Shown here: positions 42,114 to 50,258 of the stretch, piece after piece
Numbering within the stretch: position 1 is the stretch's first letter
How the letters are laid out: each line of letters starts with the position of its first letter
Origin: DASWJZ01 sp963739005
GTDB lineage: Bacteria > Pseudomonadota > Alphaproteobacteria > Rhizobiales > Afifellaceae
Direction of reading: 5' to 3'
Assembly (NCBI GenBank): GCA_963739005.1
Contig: CAVTYQ010000005.1
Span: 62,001-126,000 of the forward strand
DNA: 64,000 bases
Position numbers and translations under genes: made by a program
The notes under the pieces: generated by a model
The model's input: only the letters and a program-made list of their open reading frames with translations
What the model was told of the DNA's origin: nothing
Database searches by the model: none

Positions 42114-42527
42114 CTAGTCCGGGATGACGGCGGTGGCGTCGATCTCAACGAGCCATTCCGGCCGCGCCAGCGCTACGACGACCAGACCGGTGCAGACCGG
42201 GTGCACGCCGCGGATGTACTCCCCCATGACGCGATAGACGGCTTCGCGGTGGCGGATATCGGTCAGATAGACCACCAGCTTCGTGACATGCTCCATCGTG
42301 GCGCCGCACTCGCCGAGAAGCTGGCGGATGTTCTGCATGACCTTGTGCGCCTGCGCGGCCGGATCGCCGATGCCGACATTTCCCGCCGTGTCGAGATCCT
42401 GCGGGCACTGCCCGCGCAGGAACACGATCGTCCCGCGCGCCACGACGGCCTGCGCGAGATCGTTGTCGAGACGCTGCTCCGGATAGGTGTCCTTGGTGTT
42501 GAAAGGCCGGATACGCTTATGGATCAT
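42114..42527 (-). CDS. RidA-family protein
   Basis: A 137-residue YjgF/YER057c/UK114 protein. Family members hydrolyse reactive enamine/imine intermediates from PLP or flavin enzymes, or act in specific pathways such as RutC. The C-terminal GLVVVALARPEWLVEIDATAV segment has the characteristic (A/P)RPxWLVEI.A pattern, including the conserved Arg and Glu. It lies between the HpaB-like monooxygenase and DUF1028 genes, with 19 and 6 base gaps. Confidence 0.9.
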   Translation of the reverse strand: MIHKRIRPFNTKDTYPEQRLDNDLAQAVVARGTIVFLRGQCPQDLDTAGNVGIGDPAAQAHKVMQNIRQLLGECGATMEHVTKLVVYLTDIRHREAVYRVMGEYIRGVHPVCTGLVVVALARPEWLVEIDATAVIPD

Positions 42528-42546
42528 GCAATCGCCATCGTTCGCG

Positions 42547-44061
42547 TTATTCCGCCGCCGCGCGGTTGCCGGCGAACCATGAGTTCACCGCGGAATCACC
42601 GGGCTCGCGACGCTTCGATCCTAGCACCCGATCGGAGAGGCCGGCGGACTTCTTGACGAAACCGAGTGGGCCGTCCCAGTCGAAATTCCGATAGACCGCG
42701 GCGAGGTGCGCGAAAGGCGGCGACTGCGCGAAGAGCTGGAACGTCAGCCGGTGGCCGGCATAGTCGGAATTCAGGAGATCGCGGGCGAAGGCCAGGAGCT
42801 TGCGCCGATCCTCCGCCGCCCAGTTCTCGTTGACGCTATAGAACTTGTCGAGCCACGGCTTCGTCTCCGCCGCCTCGAAGGCGGCCTTGTCGGGCGTGAT
42901 GCAGATCTGCCCGCCGCAGAGCTCGCGCGCGATGTGCATCATCTCGTGGAGCTGCGAGCAGGCGAGCACGCGGCCGGTATAGAGGAGCGACTGATTCGGC
43001 ATCGCAAGGCCGGCCGGGCTCGTCTCGGCGAGCGTGATCGCCGCCGTCAGATGCGCGTTGATGCCTTCGCGATAGACGGCGAGCTGCGCGAGCTTCTCCT
43101 GCACCGCCTGCTGCTTGTCGAGCCCGGTCTGGCGCGCGTTGAAGAGCGCCGCGCCGATCAGCATGTCGGCGAGCTTCAGGTTTCGCTGCACGAAGGCGAA
43201 AGCCGAATAGCGATGCAGCGTGGCGCGGATGTAGGTCGCGGCCTTGGTGTGGCGATAGAAGAGCACGTTCTCCCACGGGATCACGACGTCGTCGAAGACG
43301 ACGAGCGTGTCGACCTCGTCGAAGCGGTTTGAAAGCGGATAGTCCTCGGCGGGCGCGCGCCCCGCGAAGCCGGTGCGGCAGATGAATTTCAGGTTCGGCG
43401 AGCCGAGGTCGCAGATGAACCCGACGGCGTAGTCGGAGAGCGCCTCGTTGCCCCAGTTCGCGATCGTCGGCTTGGTGAAGGCCTGGTTGGCGTAGGCGGC
43501 GGCGGTCTCGTATTTGGCGCCACGCACGACGATGCCGGCGTCGGTCTCCTTCACCACGTGCAGGAGCATGTCCGGGTCCTGCTCCTGCGGCGGCTTGGAG
43601 CGGTCGCCCTTCGGGTCGGTGTTGGCGGAGACGTGGAACGGATCGGCTTTGAGCACATGCGTGACGTGCCGGCGGATGTTCTCAGAGAAGCGCGGATCGA
43701 CCTCGTTCAGGACGTCCTGGCCGTCATAGAGCGACCACATCTCACCGACGGTCTCGTCGCCGACGCGGGTGACGACGCCGCCGATCTCTTCAAGCACCGT
43801 GTCGGTGGCGCGGCGCTTGTCCCACCAGTCCTGCTGCGAGGTCGGCAGCTTGTTGCCAATGGCGCAAGGCTCCCCCGCTTCCTCGTAAATCAGAACCGGC
43901 GCGGTCGCCGCTTCGTGCTGCATGTCGTAGATGCGGGCGCGGATATCGACGAGCGGCTTGAACATCGGGTGCGTGGTCACGTCCTTGACCCGCTCGCCGT
44001 TGATGAAGACCTGCCGGCCGTCCCTGAGCGAGTCCCGGTACTGACTGCCAGTCCTGATCAT
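42547..44061 (-). CDS. 4-hydroxyphenylacetate 3-hydroxylase (HpaB) family FADH2 monooxygenase
   Basis: A 504-residue enzyme of the two-component HpaB family, which uses reduced FAD from a separate reductase to hydroxylate aromatic or heterocyclic compounds; some members act as dehydratases. Family marks: MIRTGSQYRDSLRDGRQVFINGE (N-terminus, given here as RTGSQYRDSL), DNEVDTL-like FDEVDTLVVFDDVVIPWENV, and YRHTKAATYIRATLHRYSAF (HRYSAF). No flavin reductase gene is next to it. First gene of HpaB - RidA - DUF1028. It is divergent from the amine dehydrogenase-like gene; weak sigma-54-like element upstream. Confidence 0.88.
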   Translation of the reverse strand: MIRTGSQYRDSLRDGRQVFINGERVKDVTTHPMFKPLVDIRARIYDMQHEAATAPVLIYEEAGEPCAIGNKLPTSQQDWWDKRRATDTVLEEIGGVVTRVGDETVGEMWSLYDGQDVLNEVDPRFSENIRRHVTHVLKADPFHVSANTDPKGDRSKPPQEQDPDMLLHVVKETDAGIVVRGAKYETAAAYANQAFTKPTIANWGNEALSDYAVGFICDLGSPNLKFICRTGFAGRAPAEDYPLSNRFDEVDTLVVFDDVVIPWENVLFYRHTKAATYIRATLHRYSAFAFVQRNLKLADMLIGAALFNARQTGLDKQQAVQEKLAQLAVYREGINAHLTAAITLAETSPAGLAMPNQSLLYTGRVLACSQLHEMMHIARELCGGQICITPDKAAFEAAETKPWLDKFYSVNENWAAEDRRKLLAFARDLLNSDYAGHRLTFQLFAQSPPFAHLAAVYRNFDWDGPLGFVKKSAGLSDRVLGSKRREPGDSAVNSWFAGNRAAAE

Positions 44062-44140
44062 CGATCCTCCCCGCGCGGCCCGCGTGACATCTGACCGTGT
44101 TCGCGGGAAAAATGCTGGGCCGCCGCCGCGCGAGTAAAGA

Positions 44141-44157
44141 AGCGCTTTCCGTGCCGT
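44141..44157 (-). promoter_or_regulatory. Weak sigma-54-like element upstream of the HpaB-like gene
   Basis: On the minus strand it reads ACGGCACGGAAAGCGCT. The -24 core GGCACG and final GC-T are present with exact GG-N10-GC spacing, but both T residues of the -12 TTGC are replaced. If used, transcription would start near 44130. Weaker than the three elements at 20793, 35248 and 54410. Confidence 0.3.
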
Positions 44158-44160
44158 GGG

Positions 44161-44175
44161 TTCGGATAGTCCGAA
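44161..44175. promoter_or_regulatory. Palindromic operator TTCGGA-TAG-TCCGAA
   Basis: TTCGGATAGTCCGAA is a perfect inverted repeat containing a T-N11-A pattern (44162-44174). A related, reversed half-type copy CCGAACTATCGG lies at 44209-44220, 17 bases before the flavoprotein ATG at 44237. The two are placed in the divergent region of the HpaB-like and flavoprotein genes and may bind one regulator, for example a LysR protein. Regulator unknown. Confidence 0.5.
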
Positions 44176-44236
44176 TTCCAGGCCCGGGACACGGGCGATA
44201 GCGTGAGGCCGAACTATCGGGCGGAAGGGGAACCGG

Positions 44237-46354
44237 ATGGCGCGCGATCCTCGCTATGACGTGTTGTTCGAGCCGGTGAAGATCGGGCCGGTGACCGCGA
44301 AGAACCGCTTCTACCAGGTGCCGCACTGCAACGGCATGGGCTATCGCGACGCGACCGCGCTTGCGGCGATGCGGGCTGTCAAGGCGGAGGGCGGCTGGGC
44401 GGTCGTCTGCAGCGAGCAGGCCGAGATCCATCCGAGCTCCGAGATCTGCCCCTTCATCGAGCTCCGCATCTGGGACGACCAGGACCTGCCGATGCTCGCG
44501 CGGATCGCCGACGCGATCCACGCCCATGATGCGCTGGCCGGGCTCGAGCTTTGCCACAACGGCATGAACAGCCCGAATTTCTACTCGCGCGAAATTCCGC
44601 TTGGACCCGCGAACCTGCCGATCGCGACCTTCACCAACGATCCGGTGCAGGCGCGGGCGATGGACAAGACCGATATCGCGAACCTCCGCCGCTGGCACAG
44701 GAACGCGGCGCTCCGGGCGAAGAAGGCCGACTACGACATCGTCTATGTCTATGCCGCGAAGCTCCTCGGCGGGCCGATGTATTTCCTCTCCCGCCGCTAC
44801 AATCAGCGCACCGACGAATATGGCGGCAGTCTCGAAAACCGGGCGCGGCTGCTGCGCGAGCTGATCGAGGATACGAAGGAGGCCGTCGGCGACCGCTGCG
44901 GCGTCGCCTGCCGCATCTCGGTCGACGAACTGATCGGCGAGGAAGGATTTCACGCCGCCGAGGCGCAGGATTTGATCGGGCTGCTCGGCGAATTGCCGGA
45001 CCTTTGGGACCTCACGATCTCCGGCTGGGACAACGACAGCGCCACCTCCCGCTTCACACCCGAGGCTTACGAGGAGCCCTATATCCGCGGCATCAAGCAG
45101 CTGACGACGAAGCCCGTCGTCGGCGTCGGCCGCTTCACCTCGCCCGACACCATGGTGCGCATGGTGCGTGAGGGGCTGCTCGACCTGATCGGCGCTGCGC
45201 GGCCCTCGATCGCCGATCCCTTCCTGCCGAAGAAGATCGAGGAGGGGCGGATCGACGAGATTCGCGAGTGCATCGGCTGCAACATCTGCGTCTCCGGCGA
45301 TTTCACCATGAGCCCGATCCGCTGCACGCAGAACCCCTCGATGGGCGAGGAATGGCGGCGCGGCTGGCATCCGGAGCGGATCGCGCCCGCGCCGGCGTGC
45401 GAAAAGGTGCTGGTCGTCGGCGCCGGCCCGGCGGGCCTCGAAGCGGCGATGATGCTCGGGCGGCGCGGCTATGACGTGGCGCTCGCGGAGGCGACGACGG
45501 TGCTCGGCGGCCGGGTGGAGAAGGAGGCGAAGCTTCCCGGCCTCGCCGCCTGGAAGCGCGTCGCCGACTACCGCGTCTATCAGCTGGAGCGCATGCCAAA
45601 CGTCGAGATCTACCGCGACAGCCGCCTGGCGGCGGAAGACGTTCTCGGCTACGGCGCCGAGCATGTCGTGGTCGCGACCGGCTCGCGCTGGCGCGGCGAC
45701 GGCGTGGCGCGCCGCGTGCTGACGCCGGTGCCGATCGCGACGGGCGCGCGCGTCTTGACGCCCGACGACATCATGGCCGGCACGCACGCCGGCTTGCGCT
45801 CCGTGCTGATCTACGACGACGATCACTATTACATGGGCGGCGTACTGGCCGAGAAGCTGGCGCGCGAGGGGATCGAGGTCACGATCGCGACGCCCGCGGC
45901 GGACGTCTCCAACTGGATGCACATGACGATGGAGCAGTTCCGCGTGCAGGCGCGGCTGGTCGAACTCGGCGTCGGCATCCTGCCGCACAAGGTGCTGGAT
46001 TCGATCGCCGCGGGCGGCGCCACGCTCAAATGCGTGTTCAGCGGCCGCGAAGAGGCGGTCGAGGCCGAGGCGGTGGTTCTCGTGACCGCGAGGCTCCCGG
46101 ACAATGCGCTCGCGACGGCTCTTGATGCCGCGCGCGACGCGTGGGCGGACGCCGGCATCGTCAGCGTCACGACGATCGGGGACGCGCTCGCGCCGGGCAC
46201 GATCGCGGCGGCGGTGTTTTCCGGCAGACGCTGTGCGGAGGAGATGGATGGCGCGCCGTTGGGCGACGCGCTCCCGTTCCGGCGCGAAGTGACCGCGCTC
46301 ATTGCGCTGGAGCAAGGCTGGGGGCGCGGGTTCCCACGCCATCCAGGCGCGTGA
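44237..46354 (+). CDS. Trimethylamine/dimethylamine dehydrogenase-like flavoprotein
   Basis: A 705-residue enzyme: N-terminal old-yellow-enzyme barrel (1 to about 365), then ADP/FAD-type Rossmann domains (from VLVVGAGPAGLEAA). It aligns strongly with Methylophilus trimethylamine dehydrogenase: FYQVPHC with C31 equal to the Cys30 that forms 6-S-cysteinyl FMN, the [4Fe-4S] cysteines in CIGCNICVSG...RCTQN, and GEEWRRGWHPE. At the substrate cage, TMADH Tyr60 is Gln61 here, as recalled for dimethylamine dehydrogenase; the Trp of SGWDND is kept, while the TMADH Trp355 region differs (SGDFTMSP). A secondary amine or N-methyl compound is therefore more likely than trimethylamine. GGAAGGGGAACC precedes the ATG. 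Confidence 0.9.
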   Translation: MARDPRYDVLFEPVKIGPVTAKNRFYQVPHCNGMGYRDATALAAMRAVKAEGGWAVVCSEQAEIHPSSEICPFIELRIWDDQDLPMLARIADAIHAHDALAGLELCHNGMNSPNFYSREIPLGPANLPIATFTNDPVQARAMDKTDIANLRRWHRNAALRAKKADYDIVYVYAAKLLGGPMYFLSRRYNQRTDEYGGSLENRARLLRELIEDTKEAVGDRCGVACRISVDELIGEEGFHAAEAQDLIGLLGELPDLWDLTISGWDNDSATSRFTPEAYEEPYIRGIKQLTTKPVVGVGRFTSPDTMVRMVREGLLDLIGAARPSIADPFLPKKIEEGRIDEIRECIGCNICVSGDFTMSPIRCTQNPSMGEEWRRGWHPERIAPAPACEKVLVVGAGPAGLEAAMMLGRRGYDVALAEATTVLGGRVEKEAKLPGLAAWKRVADYRVYQLERMPNVEIYRDSRLAAEDVLGYGAEHVVVATGSRWRGDGVARRVLTPVPIATGARVLTPDDIMAGTHAGLRSVLIYDDDHYYMGGVLAEKLAREGIEVTIATPAADVSNWMHMTMEQFRVQARLVELGVGILPHKVLDSIAAGGATLKCVFSGREEAVEAEAVVLVTARLPDNALATALDAARDAWADAGIVSVTTIGDALAPGTIAAAVFSGRRCAEEMDGAPLGDALPFRREVTALIALEQGWGRGFPRHPGA

Positions 46355-46496
46355 CGCATCGGCTCGTTTTCTAGGCGCGGTTGCCTTATTTTTGACCGTG
46401 CCGTCGCCTTCGGCAAAACATTGCGCTCAATTCGGAAAAAGCTAATTTTGGGCGCGGTTTGGTGCCAGGATAGTGCGAGGCCGATCATCGGGTGAC

Positions 46497-46512
46497 TGGA
46501 GCTTCCGCTCCA
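46497..46512 (+). promoter_or_regulatory. Hairpin in the leader of the first NitT/TauT operon
   Basis: TGGAGC-TTCC-GCTCCA forms a 6-base stem with a 4-base loop 27 bases before ATG 46540. A second GCTCC at 46520 lies next to the ribosome-binding site GGAGGGG (46525-46531), so alternative pairings are possible. The 185-base gap (46355-46539) has no convincing promoter: a sigma-54-like GGCAAAACATTGC at 46412-46424 is one base short. Confidence 0.3.
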
Positions 46513-46539
46513 TCGCGTCGCTCCGGAGGGGAGAATTCC

Positions 46540-47532
46540 ATGTCGAAATCGCGTCTGATGAATTCCGCTGCCCGCGCACTGCTCGCGGCCGCCGTTCTCG
46601 TGTCCGCCGGGGGCCTGGCTGACGCCGGCACGATCCGGATCGGCCACACGACCTGGGTCGGCTACGGGCCGGTCTACCTGGCGCGCGACCTCGGCTACTT
46701 CAAGGACATGGGCCTGACCGTCGATCTGCAGGTGATCGAGGATTCCTCGCTCTACCTGGCCGCCGTCGCCGCCGGCAAGCTCGATGGTTCGCTCTCCACC
46801 ATCGACGAGATCATGAAATACCGGTCGGACGATTTCTGCTTCAAGTCCGTCTACACGCTCGACGACAGCTACGGCGGCGACGGCCTGCTCGTCGGCAACG
46901 ACGTGAACACGATCCAGGATCTGAAGGGCGTGCAGGTGGCGATGAACGAGGGCTCCACCTCGGAGTTCTGGTTCGCCTATTACCTGAAGCAGAACGGAAT
47001 GAAGCCCGACGACGTCACGGTCGCCAACATGAGCGCCGACGACGCGGCCGCGGCCTTCATGGCAGGCTCGGTTCCGGCAGCCGTGACCTGGGAGCCGAAC
47101 CTGACGCTCGCCAAGAAGAGCGGCAAGGGCAAGGTGCTGGTCGACTCGACCGCGATACCGGGCGTCATCGTCGACGTGGTCGAGCTCTCCTGCGACATCA
47201 TCAAGAACCAGCCCGACGACGTGAAGGCGCTCGTCGCCGGCATCGAAAAGGCCGACGAGTACATCAAGACCAACCAGGAAGACGCCTACAAGATCATGGC
47301 GAAGGGCGTCGGCGGCTATCTCACCGACCCGAAGGACTTCGCCGACTCGGCGAAGGGCGTGCGCTTCTACGACGAGCAGATGAACAAGGAATACATGGGC
47401 ACCGTCGATAAGCCCGGCCCGCTCGGTGACATCGTCAAGCTCGGCGCGGAGATCTGGACCGATCTCGGCCATGAGATGAAGATGAAGATCGACTACGGAA
47501 CGGTCGTCGACACGTCCTTCGTCAATCCCTGA
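46540..47532 (+). CDS. NitT/TauT-type ABC substrate-binding protein
   Basis: A 330-residue periplasmic protein (SsuA/TauA/NrtA-like, NMT1 family). Signal peptide about residues 1-31 (RALLAAAVLVSAGGLADA). The mature start IRIGHTTWVGYGPVYLARDLGYFKDMGL and AAVAAGKLDGSLSTIDE match the family (short quotes: TWVGYGPVYLARDLGYF). The frame opens at 46492, but ATG 46540 has a strong GGAGGGG site. It heads SBP - permease - ATPase. It is a paralogue of the 54478 binding protein (both carry TWVGYGP). Ligand unknown; nitrate, sulfonate, pyrimidine and amine transporters share the family. Confidence 0.9.
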   Translation: MSKSRLMNSAARALLAAAVLVSAGGLADAGTIRIGHTTWVGYGPVYLARDLGYFKDMGLTVDLQVIEDSSLYLAAVAAGKLDGSLSTIDEIMKYRSDDFCFKSVYTLDDSYGGDGLLVGNDVNTIQDLKGVQVAMNEGSTSEFWFAYYLKQNGMKPDDVTVANMSADDAAAAFMAGSVPAAVTWEPNLTLAKKSGKGKVLVDSTAIPGVIVDVVELSCDIIKNQPDDVKALVAGIEKADEYIKTNQEDAYKIMAKGVGGYLTDPKDFADSAKGVRFYDEQMNKEYMGTVDKPGPLGDIVKLGAEIWTDLGHEMKMKIDYGTVVDTSFVNP

Positions 47533-47564
47533 TCGGCACCGCAATCGAGGGGCGATCATTCTAG

Positions 47565-48371
47565 ATGGCCAGGAGACGGTCGCTCCTCCAACGCTGCCTG
47601 ACGCCGGACACGGAAATCCCGCACGCGACGGTCCTGACGGCCGGAATCGTGGTGTGGGTCGTCGTGGTCGGCGGTTGGGCGATTCTGTCCTACGGCCACG
47701 TCACGCCCACGATGTTCCTGCCGACGCCAGGGATGGTGGTGACGAGGACGATCAAGCTCGCCAAGAGCGGCATCCTGTTCGAGCATATGTGGGCGAGCAT
47801 CGAGGTGGTGATGCTCGGCTTCATCATCTCCTCGCTCGTCGCGATACCGCTTGGGCTCATGATGGGCACGTTCCGCATCGTGAAGGCGGCGCTTGATCCG
47901 CTGGTGAACTTCATTCGCTATCTGCCGGTCACCTCGTTCGTGCCGCTCTTCATCCTTTGGATCGGCATCGGCATCGAGCAGCGGGTGACCGTCATCATCT
48001 TCGGCACGTTCTTCCAGCAGCTGGTGATGATCGCGGACGTGGTGCGCGGCGTGTCGAAGGATCTCCTGAACGCCTCCTACACGCTCGGCGCCTCGCGTCG
48101 CGACGTGGTGATCCATGTCCTCGCCCCGGCGTCGCTCCCGGGCATCCTGGCGACGCTCAGGGTGACGATGGGGTGGGCGTGGACCTATCTCGTGGTCGCC
48201 GAGCTCGTCGCCGCGTCGAGCGGTCTCGGTTACATCAGCCTGAAGGCGATGCGCGGGTTCGAGGTCGACACGATCTTCATGGCGATCGCCATCATCGGGC
48301 TGCTCGGCCTTCTGACCGACCAGGCCTTCCGCTTCCTCAGCTTGAAGTTCACGCCGTGGGCGAAGCAGTGA
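47565..48371 (+). CDS. NitT/TauT-type ABC permease
   Basis: A 268-residue inner-membrane permease (SsuC/TauC-like). Hydrophobic segments start at about residue 22; the loop segment LLNASYTLGASRRDVVIHVLAPASLPG is the EAA equivalent. The conserved FIRYLPVTSFVPLFILWIGIG motif is typical (quoted in part: FIRYLPVTSFVPLF). It follows the binding-protein gene after 32 bases, and its stop overlaps a GTG (48368) that is the apparent original start of the ATPase gene. Confidence 0.9.
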   Translation: MARRRSLLQRCLTPDTEIPHATVLTAGIVVWVVVVGGWAILSYGHVTPTMFLPTPGMVVTRTIKLAKSGILFEHMWASIEVVMLGFIISSLVAIPLGLMMGTFRIVKAALDPLVNFIRYLPVTSFVPLFILWIGIGIEQRVTVIIFGTFFQQLVMIADVVRGVSKDLLNASYTLGASRRDVVIHVLAPASLPGILATLRVTMGWAWTYLVVAELVAASSGLGYISLKAMRGFEVDTIFMAIAIIGLLGLLTDQAFRFLSLKFTPWAKQ

Positions 48372-48443
48372 AGATCGCGCCGGCGGCCATCGAGCCCGCC
48401 GCCGCCAAACCGAAGCTCCGCGTTCGCAGCGTGGGCCTTCAAT

Positions 48444-49175
48444 ATGAGACGCAAGGCCGGCCCGATCACGGCGCTGAACGACATCAGCTTCGATGTCGCC
48501 GACAAGGAGTTCGCGGTTATGGTCGGCCCTTCCGGCTGCGGCAAGTCGAGCCTTCTCTATCTCGCCGCGGGGCTTATCGACCCGACCGACGGCGACATCC
48601 TCATCAACGACAAGGTGATCGAGGGACCGGGACCGGAACGCGGCATGGTGTTCCAGTCCTACACGCTCTTTCCCTGGCTGAATGTCAGCGAGAACGTCGA
48701 GTTCGGCCTGAAACGGAGGAAAATCCCGGCGGCGGAGCGGAGGGTGATCGTCGAGCGCTTCCTGGCCGAGGTCGGGCTCACGCAATTCGCCGAGGCCTAT
48801 CCGAACCAGCTTTCCGGCGGGATGATGCAGCGCGTGGCGATCGCGCGCGCGCTCGCCAACGACCCCGAGATCCTCTTGATGGACGAGCCGTTCGGCGCGC
48901 TCGACAGCCAGACGCGGTCGCAGATGCAGAAGCTCCTGCTGCGCGTCTGGGAGCACACGCACAAGACCGTGCTCTTCGTCACGCACGACATCGACGAGGC
49001 GATCCTGCTCGGCGACCGCGTCTACGTGATGACCGGGCGGCCCGGCCGCATCCAGGAGGAGATCGCGATCGGCTTCCGCCACCCGCGGTCGATGGACCTT
49101 GTGCTCGACCCGCAGTTCCTCATGATCAAGCGCCGCATCCTGCAGCACCTGCACGGCGACCTCGATGACGTGTGA
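48444..49175 (+). CDS. NitT/TauT-type ABC ATP-binding protein, apparent 5' frameshift
   Basis: A 243-residue ATPase as it stands. Walker A GPSGCGKSS, Q-loop VFQSYTLFPW, signature LSGGMMQR, Walker B ILLMDEPFGALD and switch His in FVTHDIDEA. The expected N-terminal strand (LRVRSVGLQYET) lies in a different frame that begins at GTG 48368, in the GTGA overlap with the permease. It runs into this frame near 48452; removing one base there would join LQYET to KAGPITALNDISFDV and give a normal protein of about 268 residues. If the shift is real, translation from ATG 48444 would leave the domain without its first strand. Confidence 0.82.
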   Translation: MRRKAGPITALNDISFDVADKEFAVMVGPSGCGKSSLLYLAAGLIDPTDGDILINDKVIEGPGPERGMVFQSYTLFPWLNVSENVEFGLKRRKIPAAERRVIVERFLAEVGLTQFAEAYPNQLSGGMMQRVAIARALANDPEILLMDEPFGALDSQTRSQMQKLLLRVWEHTHKTVLFVTHDIDEAILLGDRVYVMTGRPGRIQEEIAIGFRHPRSMDLVLDPQFLMIKRRILQHLHGDLDDV

Positions 49176-49189
49176 CGGGGGCGCGGTTC

Positions 49190-49213
49190 CTCCCGCGTCG
49201 CACGCGGCGGGAG
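49190..49213. terminator. Stem-loop between converging ATPase and LysR genes
   Basis: CTCCCGC (49190-49196) pairs with GCGGGAG (49207-49213) across a 10-base loop that itself contains GCG/CGC complementarity. It lies between the ATPase stop (49175) and the LysR stop (49225), so it could serve both strands. There is no clear T-run. Confidence 0.4.
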
Positions 49214-49224
49214 AGGAGCAAACG

Positions 49225-50157
49225 TTAGTCGAGGTTAGGCGCCACCATTCCCGGGATGTAGCCGTCGCTGATGAAGGAACGGCAATGGCTTTCGAAGGCG
49301 GCGACGAGACGCGTCCGCGCGATGCTTGCGAGCCGCGCCAGCCCGATGCGCATGGGGCGGTGATCGCCTTCGAGCTTCAGGCGCACGAGGCGGCGCCCGT
49401 CGAGCGAAACGTCGGAGCGCGGGCGCACATTGGCAAGCGTGTAGCCATAGCCGTTCGCGACCATGGTGCGGATCACGTCGGGATAGCTCGAGCGCGCGCC
49501 GATGTTGGGCTCAAGGCCGTGGCTCAGATACGCGGCCATGAAATATTCGCGGCTGATCGGCAGGTCGAGAAGGATCAGCGGCTCTTTCGCGATCTCTTCG
49601 AGCGCCAGCGAACCGCGGCCCGCGAACGGATGATTCTCGCCGACGAGGATGTGGAGCGGGAGCACGGCAAGCGGCTCGAACTCGATGTCGCTCGGAATCT
49701 GCAGGTCGTAGGTGAGCGCGAGGTCGATCTCGACCCGGCGCAGCCCGTCGAAGAGATTCTCCTGATGCCGCTCCTGCTGCCGGATCACGACGTCCGGATA
49801 GGCGCGGGTGAATTCGTGGCAAAGCTCCGGGATGATCATCGGCGCAAGCGGCACCATGCAGCCGACGCTGAGCTGGCCGCGCACCGACTCGGTCACCTCG
49901 GAGACGACCTCGTAAAGATGCGAGGCCTGCGCGATGAGCCCCTTCGCCTCAAGCAGGAGCCGTCGGCCCGCCGGCGTGAGCGAGAGCCCCTGCGCGTGAT
50001 GGCGGATGAAGAGCTGGACGCCGAGCTCGGTCTCAAGATGCGAGATGGCGGTGGAGATCGAGGGCTGCGAGATGTTGATGCGTTCGGAAGCGAGCGTGAT
50101 GCTGCCGGTTTCGCCAACCGCTACGAAATATTCCAGTTGGCGGAAGGTGAAGCGCAT
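49225..50157 (-). CDS. LysR-family regulator
   Basis: A 310-residue LysR protein: helix-turn-helix MRFTFRQLEYFVAVGETGSITLASERINISQPSIS (short: QLEYFVAVGETGS, INISQPSISTAISHLE), linker, and an effector domain with HILVGENHPFAGRG and GYGYTLANVRPRSD. It is placed between the two NitT/TauT operons, divergent from the SDR gene at 50259, which starts the catabolic gene run. It probably senses the imported compound. The 101-base intergenic region shows no obvious T-N11-A palindrome. Confidence 0.9.
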   Translation of the reverse strand: MRFTFRQLEYFVAVGETGSITLASERINISQPSISTAISHLETELGVQLFIRHHAQGLSLTPAGRRLLLEAKGLIAQASHLYEVVSEVTESVRGQLSVGCMVPLAPMIIPELCHEFTRAYPDVVIRQQERHQENLFDGLRRVEIDLALTYDLQIPSDIEFEPLAVLPLHILVGENHPFAGRGSLALEEIAKEPLILLDLPISREYFMAAYLSHGLEPNIGARSSYPDVIRTMVANGYGYTLANVRPRSDVSLDGRRLVRLKLEGDHRPMRIGLARLASIARTRLVAAFESHCRSFISDGYIPGMVAPNLD

Positions 50158-50258
50158 GGTCCCCGCGGGCGGACGTTATTCATGACGGCTGACCGCCGAT
50201 CCGATCTTAGCCGCTTGGCGAATGAGAGGAAGGTGCGGCGGGTGTCAAGCAGCGGGCG

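Noticed and set aside
43790..46342. 850-codon open frame on the minus strand
   Set aside because: Antisense to the TMADH-like gene and extending into the HpaB gene; composition is that of a shadow.
46411..46424. Sigma-54-like GGCAAAACATTGC before the first NitT/TauT operon
   Set aside because: The GG to GC spacing is 9 instead of the required 10 bases.
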